Positions 52,112-60,966 of a stretch of DNA of 64,000 nucleotides are shown in pieces. The DNA is from JASSUD01 sp031963445 (GTDB lineage: Bacteria > Pseudomonadota > Gammaproteobacteria > Burkholderiales > Burkholderiaceae). The notes below the pieces were generated by a model. That model did not search any database. It had not been told where the DNA came from and saw only the letters and a list, made by a program, of their open reading frames with translations. A program made the translations under genes and the position numbers. The stretch is from NCBI GenBank assembly GCA_031963445.1, contig JASSUH010000001.1:992001-1056000 (forward strand), in the 5' to 3' direction. Position 1 is the first letter of the stretch. Every line of letters starts with the position of its first letter.

Positions 52112-52214
52112 AGAATCTGTTTAGGGTTTTCCTGGTGGCTTTGCGCCAACGCAGACAGTACAACTAGTACGGCAAGGAGGTGCAAGGGCGCCAGGGAAAG
52201 CCTAAACAGATTCG
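52112..52214. repeat. Hairpin repeat with CTGTTTAGG ends
   Basis: AGAATCTGTTTAGGGTTTTC and AAAGCCTAAACAGATTC are inverted ends; the interior has GTACGGCAAGGAGGTGCAA, like the A/B interiors. A diverged relative lies near 51188-51278. Confidence 0.65.
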
Positions 52215-52232
52215 TACAATCTTCGCATATTT

Positions 52233-53120
52233 TTAAGTCTGGCTGCGCTGGATCTCTCCCAGCATGTTTTTTCTACGCTCTCTATTTTCTTTTTGCCGCC
52301 GTGTTGTCGATAGAGATCGGCGAGGTGAGTCGGAAAGTCGCATCCAGTGCTTTAGTGCAATGAGTCCACCGATGGCTTCTAACAGCGCCGCTGGCAGCCA
52401 CATGATTAATCCCCCAATACTTTGATCAAATACGGCGGGCAAGCCAAAAGCTCGGCCGCATAAATCGAAGATGGGGTAAATGTCGTGCTGGGTGAATGTA
52501 ATGACAGCGCCAGCAATAACTTGTGGCGTCATCGTCAACACTGGCGAGATCACACGCCAGCCCGGGCTTAAGCGCGCAGGGGGCGCTTGCCGATGATCCA
52601 GCAACATCCACCAATAAGTTAAACCAGTGATAGCGACCGACCAATTCATAAAGGTATACAGCCGCCAATTCAACATGGAAACGAATTGTATAGAAGGAAC
52701 CAACCAAAGCAGAACGGATAGCACAAATAGCAGCGAAATCAGTGTTGGATGCAACAACACCTGTGAGAGGCGGCGCGCGAATTTGGTATGTTGCCAATTG
52801 CGCAATGGCTGGCGCCACGTCAACGGTAGCCCAGCTCGCAAGACGCTGCCTGGATAAGACGCCATGATCAATAAAGGGGCCAGATGATGCAAAACCAGGT
52901 GTTGAATTCGGTGCGCAAAAAACTCGTGCTCTGCATAGTAATCAGCACGGGTATGCAAGCATAAATAAAACAACGCTAGCCCCGCCCAAAAAGCTGAGCG
53001 ACGCGCCACGCTAACGCGCTGGCGATTTGTTCCGCGCCAATACAAAACGCTGACGGCAACAAAAATCACGACCAAGAGCGCAGAAGGCTCCCACGGAATA
53101 AGAAGAGACAACACGGACAT
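52233..53120 (-). CDS. caa3-type cytochrome oxidase assembly factor, CtaG-like
   Basis: 295 aa integral membrane protein with about seven membrane spans (ALLVVIFVAVSVLYWRG, SAFWAGLALFYLCLH, LISLLFVLSVLLWLVP, and others). Marks of the caa3_CtaG family: HEFFAHRIQHLVLHHLAPLL with conserved His, TYWWMLLDHRQAPPARLS, MLTMTPQV-like LTMTPQVIAGAVITFTQHDI, and DQSIGGLIMWLPAALLEAIG. AAAGAGAT precedes the ATG. Thought to help copper insertion into oxidases. No oxidase subunit genes are visible nearby. Confidence 0.87.
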   Translation of the reverse strand: MSVLSLLIPWEPSALLVVIFVAVSVLYWRGTNRQRVSVARRSAFWAGLALFYLCLHTRADYYAEHEFFAHRIQHLVLHHLAPLLIMASYPGSVLRAGLPLTWRQPLRNWQHTKFARRLSQVLLHPTLISLLFVLSVLLWLVPSIQFVSMLNWRLYTFMNWSVAITGLTYWWMLLDHRQAPPARLSPGWRVISPVLTMTPQVIAGAVITFTQHDIYPIFDLCGRAFGLPAVFDQSIGGLIMWLPAALLEAIGGLIALKHWMRLSDSPRRSLSTTRRQKENRERRKNMLGEIQRSQT

Positions 53121-53468
53121 ATCTCTTTAAAAAATCTCGAATGCGCAAAACAGAGTTTGCCAAATTGACACTTTGGACTGATAAAAGCGAATGTTAACAG
53201 TCCTTTTAGGGTAGGCAGAGATATTTATCGTTTGGCCTAAACAAATAAATCTCGCTTCAGTAACCGCAAGTTTGCGCTTCGGATTGGGAGTCAATCCCAC
53301 AGTCACTTTATGCTGTTCTTTTGGAGATAAAAATTTGGCTCTCTTCAACAGCAATAAGCTTCACTCTAAATTTTTGCGAAGACCCGGTGCTATATGACTC
53401 TGCTGAAGAAAGCTAATTTCCTATATTTTTTTCGTCAAAAAATTTATCGTTTGTATTTTTCTTAGATA

Positions 53469-53669
53469 TTAGAATTTATTAATATTTATATTGGTTGTAT
53501 TATATTTTATTGGTATGAACTCACACCCTAATGTATGATGATCGCCATACTTTTCCACAGTAGCCTCGCTATTTCCATTTGATAATAAATAAGTTTGCTC
53601 GTTTTTTTCTCTCTTTTCACTTTCTCCAATTTCAAAGCATGAGGAAAATAATTCTGAAGAATTAAACAC
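53469..53669 (-). CDS. Possible small protein, unknown
   Basis: 66 aa from GTG 53669, with GAGGTG four bases upstream. Charged and polar (GESEKREKNEQTYLLSNGNS). Its first ~40 residues resemble the start of the next small gene on the opposite strand: FSSCF...KREKN...LL...SEATVEKYGD beside FTSCL...DKRN...LL...SVARGYLD. That resemblance is the main reason to list it. AT-rich. Could be spurious. Confidence 0.35.
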   Translation of the reverse strand: MFNSSELFSSCFEIGESEKREKNEQTYLLSNGNSEATVEKYGDHHTLGCEFIPIKYNTTNININKF

Positions 53670-54073
53670 AGTGCACCTCAAACTAAAAATAAAACAATTG
53701 TTTTTTATTAATTAAATCGCATATTTATAACTTGCTCTAAAATATAAAATCCGCAATAAACTTAATTGCTGGTTACATATAAAAATATCACTCTATCTTT
53801 CATTTTATTTTTTAGACGCGAAAAAAAATCATTTTTAGCGCAATGTATTGGTTGTAAGGCTTTTAATAAATAAAGAGCGGCGCCCCATCCCCATGCTGCA
53901 CAATCGCACGGCCACCTCAATATTTTTGCTAATCATTTAGTAATTAATAAATAAATTTCGCTGCCGTTAACATTTTTTCGCGATCAAAAAAGCAAATGAA
54001 ATTCAATGTAATATGTTTAATATTAAATTAATTTTTATGGTATTTTATTCTTGTGATTGATAGGAGGTGTGGT
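53670..54073. other. AT-rich gap between two small divergent genes
   Basis: About 400 bases of mostly A/T with a short GC-rich island near 53876-53925. No gene, repeat or promoter that I can support. Confidence 0.4.
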
Positions 54074-54526
54074 GTGTATAAAATTTTAAATATATTTACT
54101 TCGTGCTTGGGTGGTCGAGAAGATAAAAGAAATACAGAAGGTGAGCGCTCTCGTTTATTGACGCAAAGTGATGAAAGGAGCGTTGCAAGAGGGTATTTAG
54201 ATGGCCTGCCAGAGCGACCAAAAGGCACGCCATTCATTGTGGATAGCCACCCTATTATGGCTGGAGAGAACTTTGGAGGATTTAGCGACTTTGGATCTAG
54301 CGATGGTGAATTCTTCAACTGTGAGTCTAGCGAACGTGACTCTAGCGTTGAGGGCTCCCCTATTATGGCTGGAGCGAACTTTGGAGGATTTGGCAACTGT
54401 GAGTCTAGCGACAGTGAATCTAGCGATGGTGAATTCTTCGACTGTGTGTCTAGCAAATATGCCTCTGGTTTAAATCTGAGGGGAAACTCTATTGCAGCCA
54501 AAGATGGAAGAAATTTGAATGTGTGA
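54074..54526 (+). CDS. Serine/acid-rich protein with tandem internal repeat
   Basis: 150 aa from GTG 54074; AGGAGGT lies five bases upstream, which decides the start. Not recognised. N-terminus MYKILNIFTSCLGGREDKRN is followed by polar sequence. Two repeats of about 42 residues then follow, each starting PIMAG (E/A) NFGGF and continuing into Ser/Asp/Glu-rich runs ending SSDGEFF plus NCESS or DCVSS. The end is basic and polar. The run of Ser with Asp/Glu would suit phosphorylation by casein-kinase-like enzymes. No signal peptide or membrane segment. A host-directed protein is possible but unproven. An antisense frame is open over nearly the same span because of the repeats. Confidence 0.6.
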   Translation: MYKILNIFTSCLGGREDKRNTEGERSRLLTQSDERSVARGYLDGLPERPKGTPFIVDSHPIMAGENFGGFSDFGSSDGEFFNCESSERDSSVEGSPIMAGANFGGFGNCESSDSESSDGEFFDCVSSKYASGLNLRGNSIAAKDGRNLNV

Positions 54527-54872
54527 AAAAAGTGAAAGCAAAGAAAAATATCCCAATTTTCTCCTCCGCCAGGTTTTCCATATTTTTTAGATCGATATTT
54601 TAAGATAAAGAATGACTTTGAAGCATATTTTTACACCTAAAAAATCGTTGAAATAATATTATATTTATCTTGTGCTTCAATATATTAGGATGTATTTTTT
54701 TATTTCATGATTGGTAAGGTATATAAATTTTCTTGAGAGAAAGATGTAAAAATTTTCATTTATAAGAGCGGCTATTTATTTTAAATTTTAAAATAGCAAG
54801 ATTTTCGTGCTAAACAATCTTGCTATAATTAATCAATTTTTTATCTTTTTTGCGCACAGAAACTGCTGCTAA
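54527..54872. other. AT-rich gap after the tandem-repeat gene
   Basis: About 350 bases, very AT-rich, with one weak hairpin (CAAGATTTTCGTGCTAAACA, then ATCTTGCTATAAT) near 54800. No gene or family A-C repeat. Confidence 0.4.
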
Positions 54873-55625
54873 TTACAAATAAAACATACGCTCAGTTTCT
54901 TTCGATGTATGCGCTTTTTCTGCTTGCGCAGCGTCGCTTACGTTTTGGTAAAAATCGAGCACGGTTTTAAGTACTTCATCCGCATCATCAGTGATCTGGA
55001 GAAGGTTCAAATCTTCTGGATTGATTAGTTTCATCGGTAATAGAGTTTGTTTAAACCAATCGAGTAAACCTTTCCAAAATTTGGTGCCGACTAAAATGAT
55101 CGGTACGTGCCGTGCTTTTTTAGTTTGAATGAGCGTGAGCACTTCAGCTAGTTCGTCGAGTGTGCCAAAACCGCCAGGCATTACGATGACAGCATCAGAA
55201 TTTTTCATAAAGGTGACTTTGCGCGTGAAGAAATGGCGAAAGCGCAAAGAAATGTCTTGATATTCATTGCCATGTTGCTCGTGTGGTAATTCGATGTTGA
55301 GGCCAACTGAAGGGGATTTGCCAGCACGGGCGCCTTTATTGGCTGCTTGCATAATGCCAGGGCCGCCGCCTGAAATAACAGCAAAGCCTGCGTCGGAGAG
55401 CTTGCGGGCGATCGAGACGGTTAATTTGTAATGGTGGGAAGAGGGTTTGAGGCGAGCAGAACCATAAATGGCCACCGCTGGCCGAATCTCCGAGAGGTAT
55501 TCAGCGGCTTCAATAAACTCTGCCATAATCGTAAACATCTGCCACGAGGCCCGGGCTTTTTTGGCTGTCGCAATTTCTTGATCGGCTAGTGAACGTAGGC
55601 TTGGAATTATTTTTCTGTCATTCAT
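54873..55625 (-). CDS. LOG-family protein (TIGR00730)
   Basis: 250 aa. Rossmann-like fold enzyme of the lysine-decarboxylase-like/LOG group; characterised members release bases from nucleoside 5'-monophosphates (cytokinin activation in plants and some bacteria). Marks: AIYGSARLKP, VISGGGPGIMQAANKGARAG, and the signature VIVMPGGFGTLDELAEVLTL with PGGxGTxxE. Divergent from polA, a pairing also found in Burkholderia. Its role in this organism cannot be read from sequence. Confidence 0.9.
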   Translation of the reverse strand: MNDRKIIPSLRSLADQEIATAKKARASWQMFTIMAEFIEAAEYLSEIRPAVAIYGSARLKPSSHHYKLTVSIARKLSDAGFAVISGGGPGIMQAANKGARAGKSPSVGLNIELPHEQHGNEYQDISLRFRHFFTRKVTFMKNSDAVIVMPGGFGTLDELAEVLTLIQTKKARHVPIILVGTKFWKGLLDWFKQTLLPMKLINPEDLNLLQITDDADEVLKTVLDFYQNVSDAAQAEKAHTSKETERMFYL

Positions 55626-55660
55626 AAGTGTTTATTGTTATTTGGCTTAAATATTTTTCT

Positions 55661-55790
55661 GGGGAGGTGCTGAATAAACAGGGAGCGGAAGGATAAACAA
55701 CTGCAGCTTTCCCCTTTTTCATTGGGGACGTACTGGCAGCAAAGACATTCCTTGCCCCCGATTGATTCAGCGCCTCCCTACATTGCCGTA
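55661..55790. repeat. Family A repeat between LOG and polA
   Basis: GGGGAGGTGCTGAATAAACA and GATTGATTCAGCGCCTCCCT are diverged inverted ends, with interior AGGATAAACAACTGCAGC and GGCAGCAAAGACATTCCTTG. It occupies most of the divergent gap, so promoters must lie at its edges. Confidence 0.7.
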
Positions 55791-55935
55791 TGCATGCAGG
55801 ATTGCATGGCTGGTCAAGATCGAAAATTTTTCGTTTAGTTTTTTTAATTATCAGAAGCAAGGCAGAGGTTCCTAAACTCAGCTGCACGCCTTTAATTGTT
55901 TATTACTTATTTTTTTCTCGACCTTAATTTTTTCC

Positions 55936-58698
55936 ATGATGAAACAAGCACTCGCCGGTCAAACGCTACTTTTAGTTGACGGATCAAGCTATCTTTACCG
56001 GGCTTACCACGCGATGCCAGATTTACGTTCGCCAGAAAAAGAACCCACTGGTGCGTTGTACGGCGTCATCAATATGCTGCGTCGCTTGCGGCGAGAGTTT
56101 CCTGCAGAGTATAGCGCGTGTGTGTTTGATGCGAAGGGTAAGACTTTTCGGGAAAGTTGGTACGCGGAATACAAGGCGCACCGTCCGTCAATGCCTGATG
56201 AGCTAGTGCGACAGATTGAACCGATTCACCGCGCGGTACGCGCGCTGGGCTGGCCACTGTTGATGGTTGAGGGGATTGAAGCCGATGATGTGATTGGCAC
56301 GCTGGCTCGTGAGGCGGAGCAAGCTGGCATGAAAGTGGTCGTTTCAACTGGTGATAAGGATTTAGCGCAGCTGGTTACAGAGCATGTGACGCTGGTGAAT
56401 ACGATGAGTAATGAAATACTTGATCGAGAAGGGGTGATCGCTAAATTTGGCGTGCCGCCTGAGCTTATTGTTGATTACTTAGCGTTGATTGGCGATACCG
56501 TTGACAATGTACCGGGTGTGGCTAAATGCGGTCCCAAAACGGCGGTTAAATGGCTAACGCAATATGATTCACTGGATGGAATCATCGCGCATGCTGCCGA
56601 AATCGGGGGAGCCGTTGGCGAAAACCTACGCCAAGCACTCGATTTTCTGCCACTCGCTCGCAAGTTAATTACCGTGCGTACGGATTGTGAACTCACCGCT
56701 TATGAATCCATTGCTAACTCTTTATCAAAATGCGCCGAGCAGCGCGAAGAATTGCGCGCGCTTTATCAGCAATCTGGTTTTAAGAGTTGGCTCAATGAAA
56801 TGGCTAAAAATGACGCAACGCTTGCCGCAAATGGTGAAGCTAGCGCTTTGTCCAATCAGTCAGATGAGGTGGCAGCGTCAGCCACGCAAATTGAAACTCA
56901 CTACGAAACTATTTTGACGTGGGATCAGTTTGAGACCTGGTTAAGCAAAATTAAAGCGGCTGAACTGACCGCGTTTGACACTGAAACCACATCATTAAAT
57001 GCGTTACAGGCAGCGTTAGTCGGGATGTCTTTCGCGGTTGAACCAGGCAAGGCAGCGTATATACCGTTGACTCATCGTGGCCCAGATGCGCCGCAGCAAT
57101 TACCGTTAGATCAGGTATTGGCTCGTCTAACACCTTGGTTAAGCGATACGCAATATAAAAAAGTCGGGCAACACCTTAAATATGATGAACAGGTGCTCGC
57201 TAACTATGGCATTACGTTGGCTGGTATCGAACATGACACGTTGCTTGAGTCGTATGTTTGGGAAGCACATCGCAAGCACGATATGGATAGCCTCGCACTG
57301 CACTACCTTGGCATTAAAACCGTGAAGTATGAAGAATTGTGTGGCAAAGGAGCCGCACAGTTATGTTTTGATCAAGCCCCGTTTGAACCAGCAGCGCACT
57401 ATGCAGCAGAGGATGCTGATGTGACGCTTAGGTTGCATCAGTCACTCTATCCACAATTGGCCGAGCAGCCAGGATTGGAGCGGGTTTATCGTGAGATTGA
57501 AATGCCCGTGGCACGGGTGTTACGGATTGTCGAGCGCAATGGTGTATTGCTTGATACAGCGCTTTTAGTACAGCAAAGCAAAGAATTGAGTGAGCGTTTA
57601 GTGCAGCTGGAAGCGAAAGCCTACCAGTTAGCTGGCTCGCCATTTAATTTGAATTCTCCAAAGCAAATCGGTGAGATTTTTTTCGAGCGACTCAAATTGC
57701 CAGTCGTTAAAAAAACGCCTGGTGGGGCACCGTCTACCAATGAAGATGTACTGCAAAAGCTGGCGGAAGATTATCCATTACCCAAAGTTTTGCTTGAGTA
57801 TCGTCAACTGGCGAAGTTGAAGTCGACTTATCTCGACAAGTTGCCAAAGATGATCAACCCTAAAACAGGACGTGTGCATACCAACTATGCTCAGGCAGTC
57901 GCAGTGACGGGGCGGCTCGCTTCTAATGAGCCTAATCTACAAAATATTCCTGTGCGCACTACCGAAGGGCGACGTATTCGTGAGGCTTTTATTGCCGCGC
58001 CAGGCTGCCAAATCATCTCAGCTGATTATTCACAAATTGAGCTGCGCATTATGGCGCACTTGTCAGACGATAAAAATTTATTGCAGGCCTTTGCACGAGG
58101 CGAAGACATTCACTGTGCGACGGCCGCAGAGATTTTCAGTGTATCGCCGCAGGAAGTCTCGAGCGACCAACGGCGCGTGGCCAAGACGATTAATTTTGGC
58201 TTGATCTATGGCATGAGCGTGTTTGGTTTAGCGGCTGCGCTGGGTATTTCGCGCGATGCTGCAAAACTTTATATCGATCGCTATTTTTGCCGTTATCCAG
58301 GTGTGGCGAGCTATATGGAAGAAACGCGTGCTCGAGCTAAACAAGCTGGTTATGTTGAAACGGTCTTCGGGCGACGCTTATGGCTGCCAGAAATTAATAG
58401 TGGTAACGGGCCGCGTCGCCAGGCTGCCGAGCGCGCTGCGATTAATGCACCGATGCAGGGTACCGCAGCTGATTTAATTAAATTGGCGATGATTGCCGTT
58501 CAGCAATGGCTCACCCAAACTAAGCTGAACACAAAAATGATTATGCAGGTGCATGATGAGCTGGTATTGGAAGTGCCTGAAGCAGAAATCACTCAAGTGC
58601 AACAAGCGCTGCCTGCTTTAATGGGTAATGTGGCGCAGCTAAAAGTGCCTCTGCTAGTAGAAGTTGGTGTGGGCGATAATTGGGAAAAGGCACATTGA
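55936..58698 (+). CDS. polA: DNA polymerase I
   Basis: 920 aa, complete. 5'-3' nuclease domain (LLLVDGSSYLYRAYHAMPDL, YKAHRPSMPDELVRQIEPIH, STGDKDLAQLV, DNVPGVAKCGPKTA) to about residue 300. The 3'-5' exonuclease domain keeps FDTETTS and the YAAEDADVTLRLH site; GQHLKYD has His where E. coli has Asn, but the metal-binding Asp is kept. The polymerase domain has TGRLASNEPNLQNIP, motif A DYSQIELRIMAHLS, motif B RRVAKTINFGLIYGMS, and motif C QVHDELVLEVPE. Gap filling and primer removal in replication and repair. Confidence 0.97.
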   Translation: MMKQALAGQTLLLVDGSSYLYRAYHAMPDLRSPEKEPTGALYGVINMLRRLRREFPAEYSACVFDAKGKTFRESWYAEYKAHRPSMPDELVRQIEPIHRAVRALGWPLLMVEGIEADDVIGTLAREAEQAGMKVVVSTGDKDLAQLVTEHVTLVNTMSNEILDREGVIAKFGVPPELIVDYLALIGDTVDNVPGVAKCGPKTAVKWLTQYDSLDGIIAHAAEIGGAVGENLRQALDFLPLARKLITVRTDCELTAYESIANSLSKCAEQREELRALYQQSGFKSWLNEMAKNDATLAANGEASALSNQSDEVAASATQIETHYETILTWDQFETWLSKIKAAELTAFDTETTSLNALQAALVGMSFAVEPGKAAYIPLTHRGPDAPQQLPLDQVLARLTPWLSDTQYKKVGQHLKYDEQVLANYGITLAGIEHDTLLESYVWEAHRKHDMDSLALHYLGIKTVKYEELCGKGAAQLCFDQAPFEPAAHYAAEDADVTLRLHQSLYPQLAEQPGLERVYREIEMPVARVLRIVERNGVLLDTALLVQQSKELSERLVQLEAKAYQLAGSPFNLNSPKQIGEIFFERLKLPVVKKTPGGAPSTNEDVLQKLAEDYPLPKVLLEYRQLAKLKSTYLDKLPKMINPKTGRVHTNYAQAVAVTGRLASNEPNLQNIPVRTTEGRRIREAFIAAPGCQIISADYSQIELRIMAHLSDDKNLLQAFARGEDIHCATAAEIFSVSPQEVSSDQRRVAKTINFGLIYGMSVFGLAAALGISRDAAKLYIDRYFCRYPGVASYMEETRARAKQAGYVETVFGRRLWLPEINSGNGPRRQAAERAAINAPMQGTAADLIKLAMIAVQQWLTQTKLNTKMIMQVHDELVLEVPEAEITQVQQALPALMGNVAQLKVPLLVEVGVGDNWEKAH

Positions 58699-58706
58699 TT
58701 GCAAAA

Positions 58707-58918
58707 GAACCTGTTTAGGATCTTTTTAAGAGTCGACACTAGGTCTTTCAGAAGACCCAATAGAGAAGGTGTTGATGCACACGTTGGGGTTCCTGCGTCA
58801 CCCCAACCTACAATTTTTTGGCAATGTTCGTAGGTTGGGGTGACGCAGGAACCCCAACATAACTGCCGATCACTTCTAATATTCTCTCTGCTTAGAGCTC
58901 GTGGACAGGTTCTTAAAA
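58707..58918. repeat. Family C double-hairpin repeat after polA
   Basis: Starts AAGAACCTGTTTAGGATCTT nine bases after the polA stop. Contains CTTTCAGAAGACCCAATAGA and two short-loop hairpins in which the usual CTTCG is CTGCG on one side and CGCAG on the other, a paired change. Ends GAGCTCGTGGACAGGTTCTT. The last ~115 bases of the gap show nothing else. Confidence 0.8.
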
Positions 58919-59036
58919 ATCAGCCAAGTTTTGGCAGGTGAAGTGCAGACGGTTGGGAAGTCAGTTGGGTTTGTTCGGCTTGTATAGCAATAGCTAAATA
59001 AAAGGCAGGCGAGGCGCATTTTAGCGGGGGCAACTG

Positions 59037-60440
59037 ATGCATCGTATTGTGATTGTAGGCGGTGGTGCTGGCGGCTTAGAGTTAGTCACTCAGTTAGGCA
59101 ATGACTTAGGTGCGCGTTGTCGACGGCCAAAGGCGCATATCACTTTAGTTGATCGTTGTCCTACGCATCTCTGGAAACCATTGCTGCATGAAGTAGCAGC
59201 AGGCAGTCTTGAACCTGCCGCCCACCAGCTAGAGTATGCAGCACAGGCACGTTGGCACGGATTCGAGTTTCAATTAGGAGAATTGGTCGCGCTTGATCGC
59301 AGCAGACGGATGATTCAATTATCAGCAACCTTTGATGAAGAGGGCATCGAATTATTCCCACCGCGTGAGCTGGCTTACGATACGTTGGTCATCGCGCTCG
59401 GCAGCACCACCCATTTCTTTGGCGTCGCCGGTGCTGAGGAGAACGCGCTAGCGCTTGATACAGTTGCACAAGCCGAGCGTTTTCGACGGCGTCTGTTAGC
59501 TGCTTGCATGCGCACGCAATACCAATCTAAATCAGTAACACCACCTGTTGTTACATCAACGCCCGAGATCAATGCTCACTCAGAGTCAGAGGGAAATAAA
59601 AAGCATGCCGCCTTGTTTGATGATACGACTGAGCTAAACGGACAGCCTCGCTTGCAAATCGTCATTGTCGGTGGTGGAGCAACGGGTGTGGAATTGTCAG
59701 CTGAATTACGCAATACCGCCCAAGTCCTTGCCGCCTATGGTTTGCATCAACTTGATCCGCAGCGTGAGATCGGTATTGTGATTGTTGAGGCGCAGCCGCG
59801 GATTCTTTCTTCCTTATCCGAACGCATGTCAGAAGCCAGCGCTCAGCTGCTTAAAAAATTAGGGATTAAATTAGTTGTGGGTGAGCGCGTAGCGAGTGTG
59901 TCAGCGAATTCATTGCGTATGGTAAGCGGCAAAATGCTAGGTGCTGATTTAATCGTTTGGGCAGCAGGCATTAAAGCTCCCGCTGTGTTGAGTCAACTTG
60001 ATGGGCTTGTGACGAATCAGTTAGGCCAGCTAAAAGTGCATGCGACTTTACAAACAGAAAACGACGAAAATATTTTTGCTTTAGGCGACTGCGCGAGCTG
60101 CCCTTGGCTTGAGCAAAATTCAGTCGTTCCACCACGCGCCCAAGCGGCGCATCAACAGGCGAGTTTTTTAGTCCGTGCGTTAAAACGCCGTTTGGCTCAC
60201 CAGGTACTTCCTAGCTTTCGCTATCGTGACTTAGGCTCCTTAGTTTCGCTTAGCCGCTTTAGTGCTGTAGGCAATTTGGCGGGAGGCAGTTTACTTATCG
60301 AAGGGTGGTTAGCACGCTTTATGTATAACTGGCTGTATCGTTGGCATGCCGCTGCTTTACATGGTTTTATGCGCATGCTGCTTGATACTGTGGCCGCTTG
60401 GCTTAAGCGCTCGGCGTCGCCGCGCGTTAAGTTGCACTAA
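59037..60440 (+). CDS. ndh: Type II NADH dehydrogenase
   Basis: Non-proton-pumping NADH:quinone oxidoreductase, a peripheral membrane flavoprotein. FAD-binding HRIVIVGGGAGGLELVTQLG at the start, HLWKPLLHEVAAGSLEP, the NADH-binding IVIVGGGATGVELSAELRNT, then IVWAAGIKAPAVL and ENIFALGDCASCP. The C-terminal part has hydrophobic and aromatic segments (ARFMYNWLYRWHAAALHGFM) for membrane attachment. 467 aa, within the family range; about 30 residues near position 165-200 are an unconserved polar insert. Feeds electrons to quinone. Confidence 0.93.
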   Translation: MHRIVIVGGGAGGLELVTQLGNDLGARCRRPKAHITLVDRCPTHLWKPLLHEVAAGSLEPAAHQLEYAAQARWHGFEFQLGELVALDRSRRMIQLSATFDEEGIELFPPRELAYDTLVIALGSTTHFFGVAGAEENALALDTVAQAERFRRRLLAACMRTQYQSKSVTPPVVTSTPEINAHSESEGNKKHAALFDDTTELNGQPRLQIVIVGGGATGVELSAELRNTAQVLAAYGLHQLDPQREIGIVIVEAQPRILSSLSERMSEASAQLLKKLGIKLVVGERVASVSANSLRMVSGKMLGADLIVWAAGIKAPAVLSQLDGLVTNQLGQLKVHATLQTENDENIFALGDCASCPWLEQNSVVPPRAQAAHQQASFLVRALKRRLAHQVLPSFRYRDLGSLVSLSRFSAVGNLAGGSLLIEGWLARFMYNWLYRWHAAALHGFMRMLLDTVAAWLKRSASPRVKLH

Positions 60441-60672
60441 AAAATACTGAATACACTGCGAGCGCCTATCTTGTTTGCATTGATTTAGTGTTCTTCTTAA
60501 AAGATCTCTGCATATATATTTGGCGGCGTCATGCAGACGTTCCTTAATTTGTCCCTTATTTTTTAAGACAGACTCTAAAGGTTAGATTAGAATCGGGCAG
60601 AATTTTTTTGCCAGTAAAGGGCAGCTAACGTAGCAGTAAGTTGAGTGAAGGCTTCTTAATTTAGGAAATCTT

Positions 60673-60966
60673 ATGACACAACAGGATGATCAAAGGCTTA
60701 ACGAGGCTATGCCGCAAGCGGTGGCTGATATACCAGCTAGCTATGAGGCAGCACTTAATGAGCTAGAAGGGCTGGTGACGCGGATGGAAAGTGGCACGTT
60801 GAGTTTAGAAGATTCGCTCGCCGCCTATCGCCGCGGCGCGGCATTGGTTAAGCATTGTCAAAAGCAGCTCGAAACAGTTGAGCAGCAGGTACGGGTATTA
60901 GATGGCGAAATCCTTCAACCGCTTTCAACGACAGAGGTAGGGCGCAGTGCCGATACACGCGAGTGA
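60673..60966 (+). CDS. xseB: Exodeoxyribonuclease VII small subunit
   Basis: 97 aa. Accessory subunit of the ssDNA exonuclease XseA/XseB. The conserved core SYEAALNELEGLVTRMESGT followed by LSLEDSLAAYRRGAALVKHC is clear, with variable ends. It overlaps the start of ispA by 20 bases, so translation is coupled. First gene of the xseB-ispA-dxs cluster, an arrangement kept in many proteobacteria. Confidence 0.93.
   Translation: MTQQDDQRLNEAMPQAVADIPASYEAALNELEGLVTRMESGTLSLEDSLAAYRRGAALVKHCQKQLETVEQQVRVLDGEILQPLSTTEVGRSADTRE

Noticed and set aside
53127..53354. 75-residue frame just upstream of the CtaG-like gene
   Set aside because: Composition is unlike the neighbours, no recognisable family and no clear ribosome site. 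Possible remnant, but not supportable.
54028..54501. 157-residue antisense frame opposite the tandem-repeat gene
   Set aside because: Open because the sense repeats lack the reverse stops. The sense strand has a strong ribosome site and a sensible start; the antisense does not.
7016..58918. Family C repeats as a CRISPR or phage attachment feature
   Set aside because: Copies are dispersed singly through 50 kb, palindromic and without regularly spaced unique spacers or cas genes.
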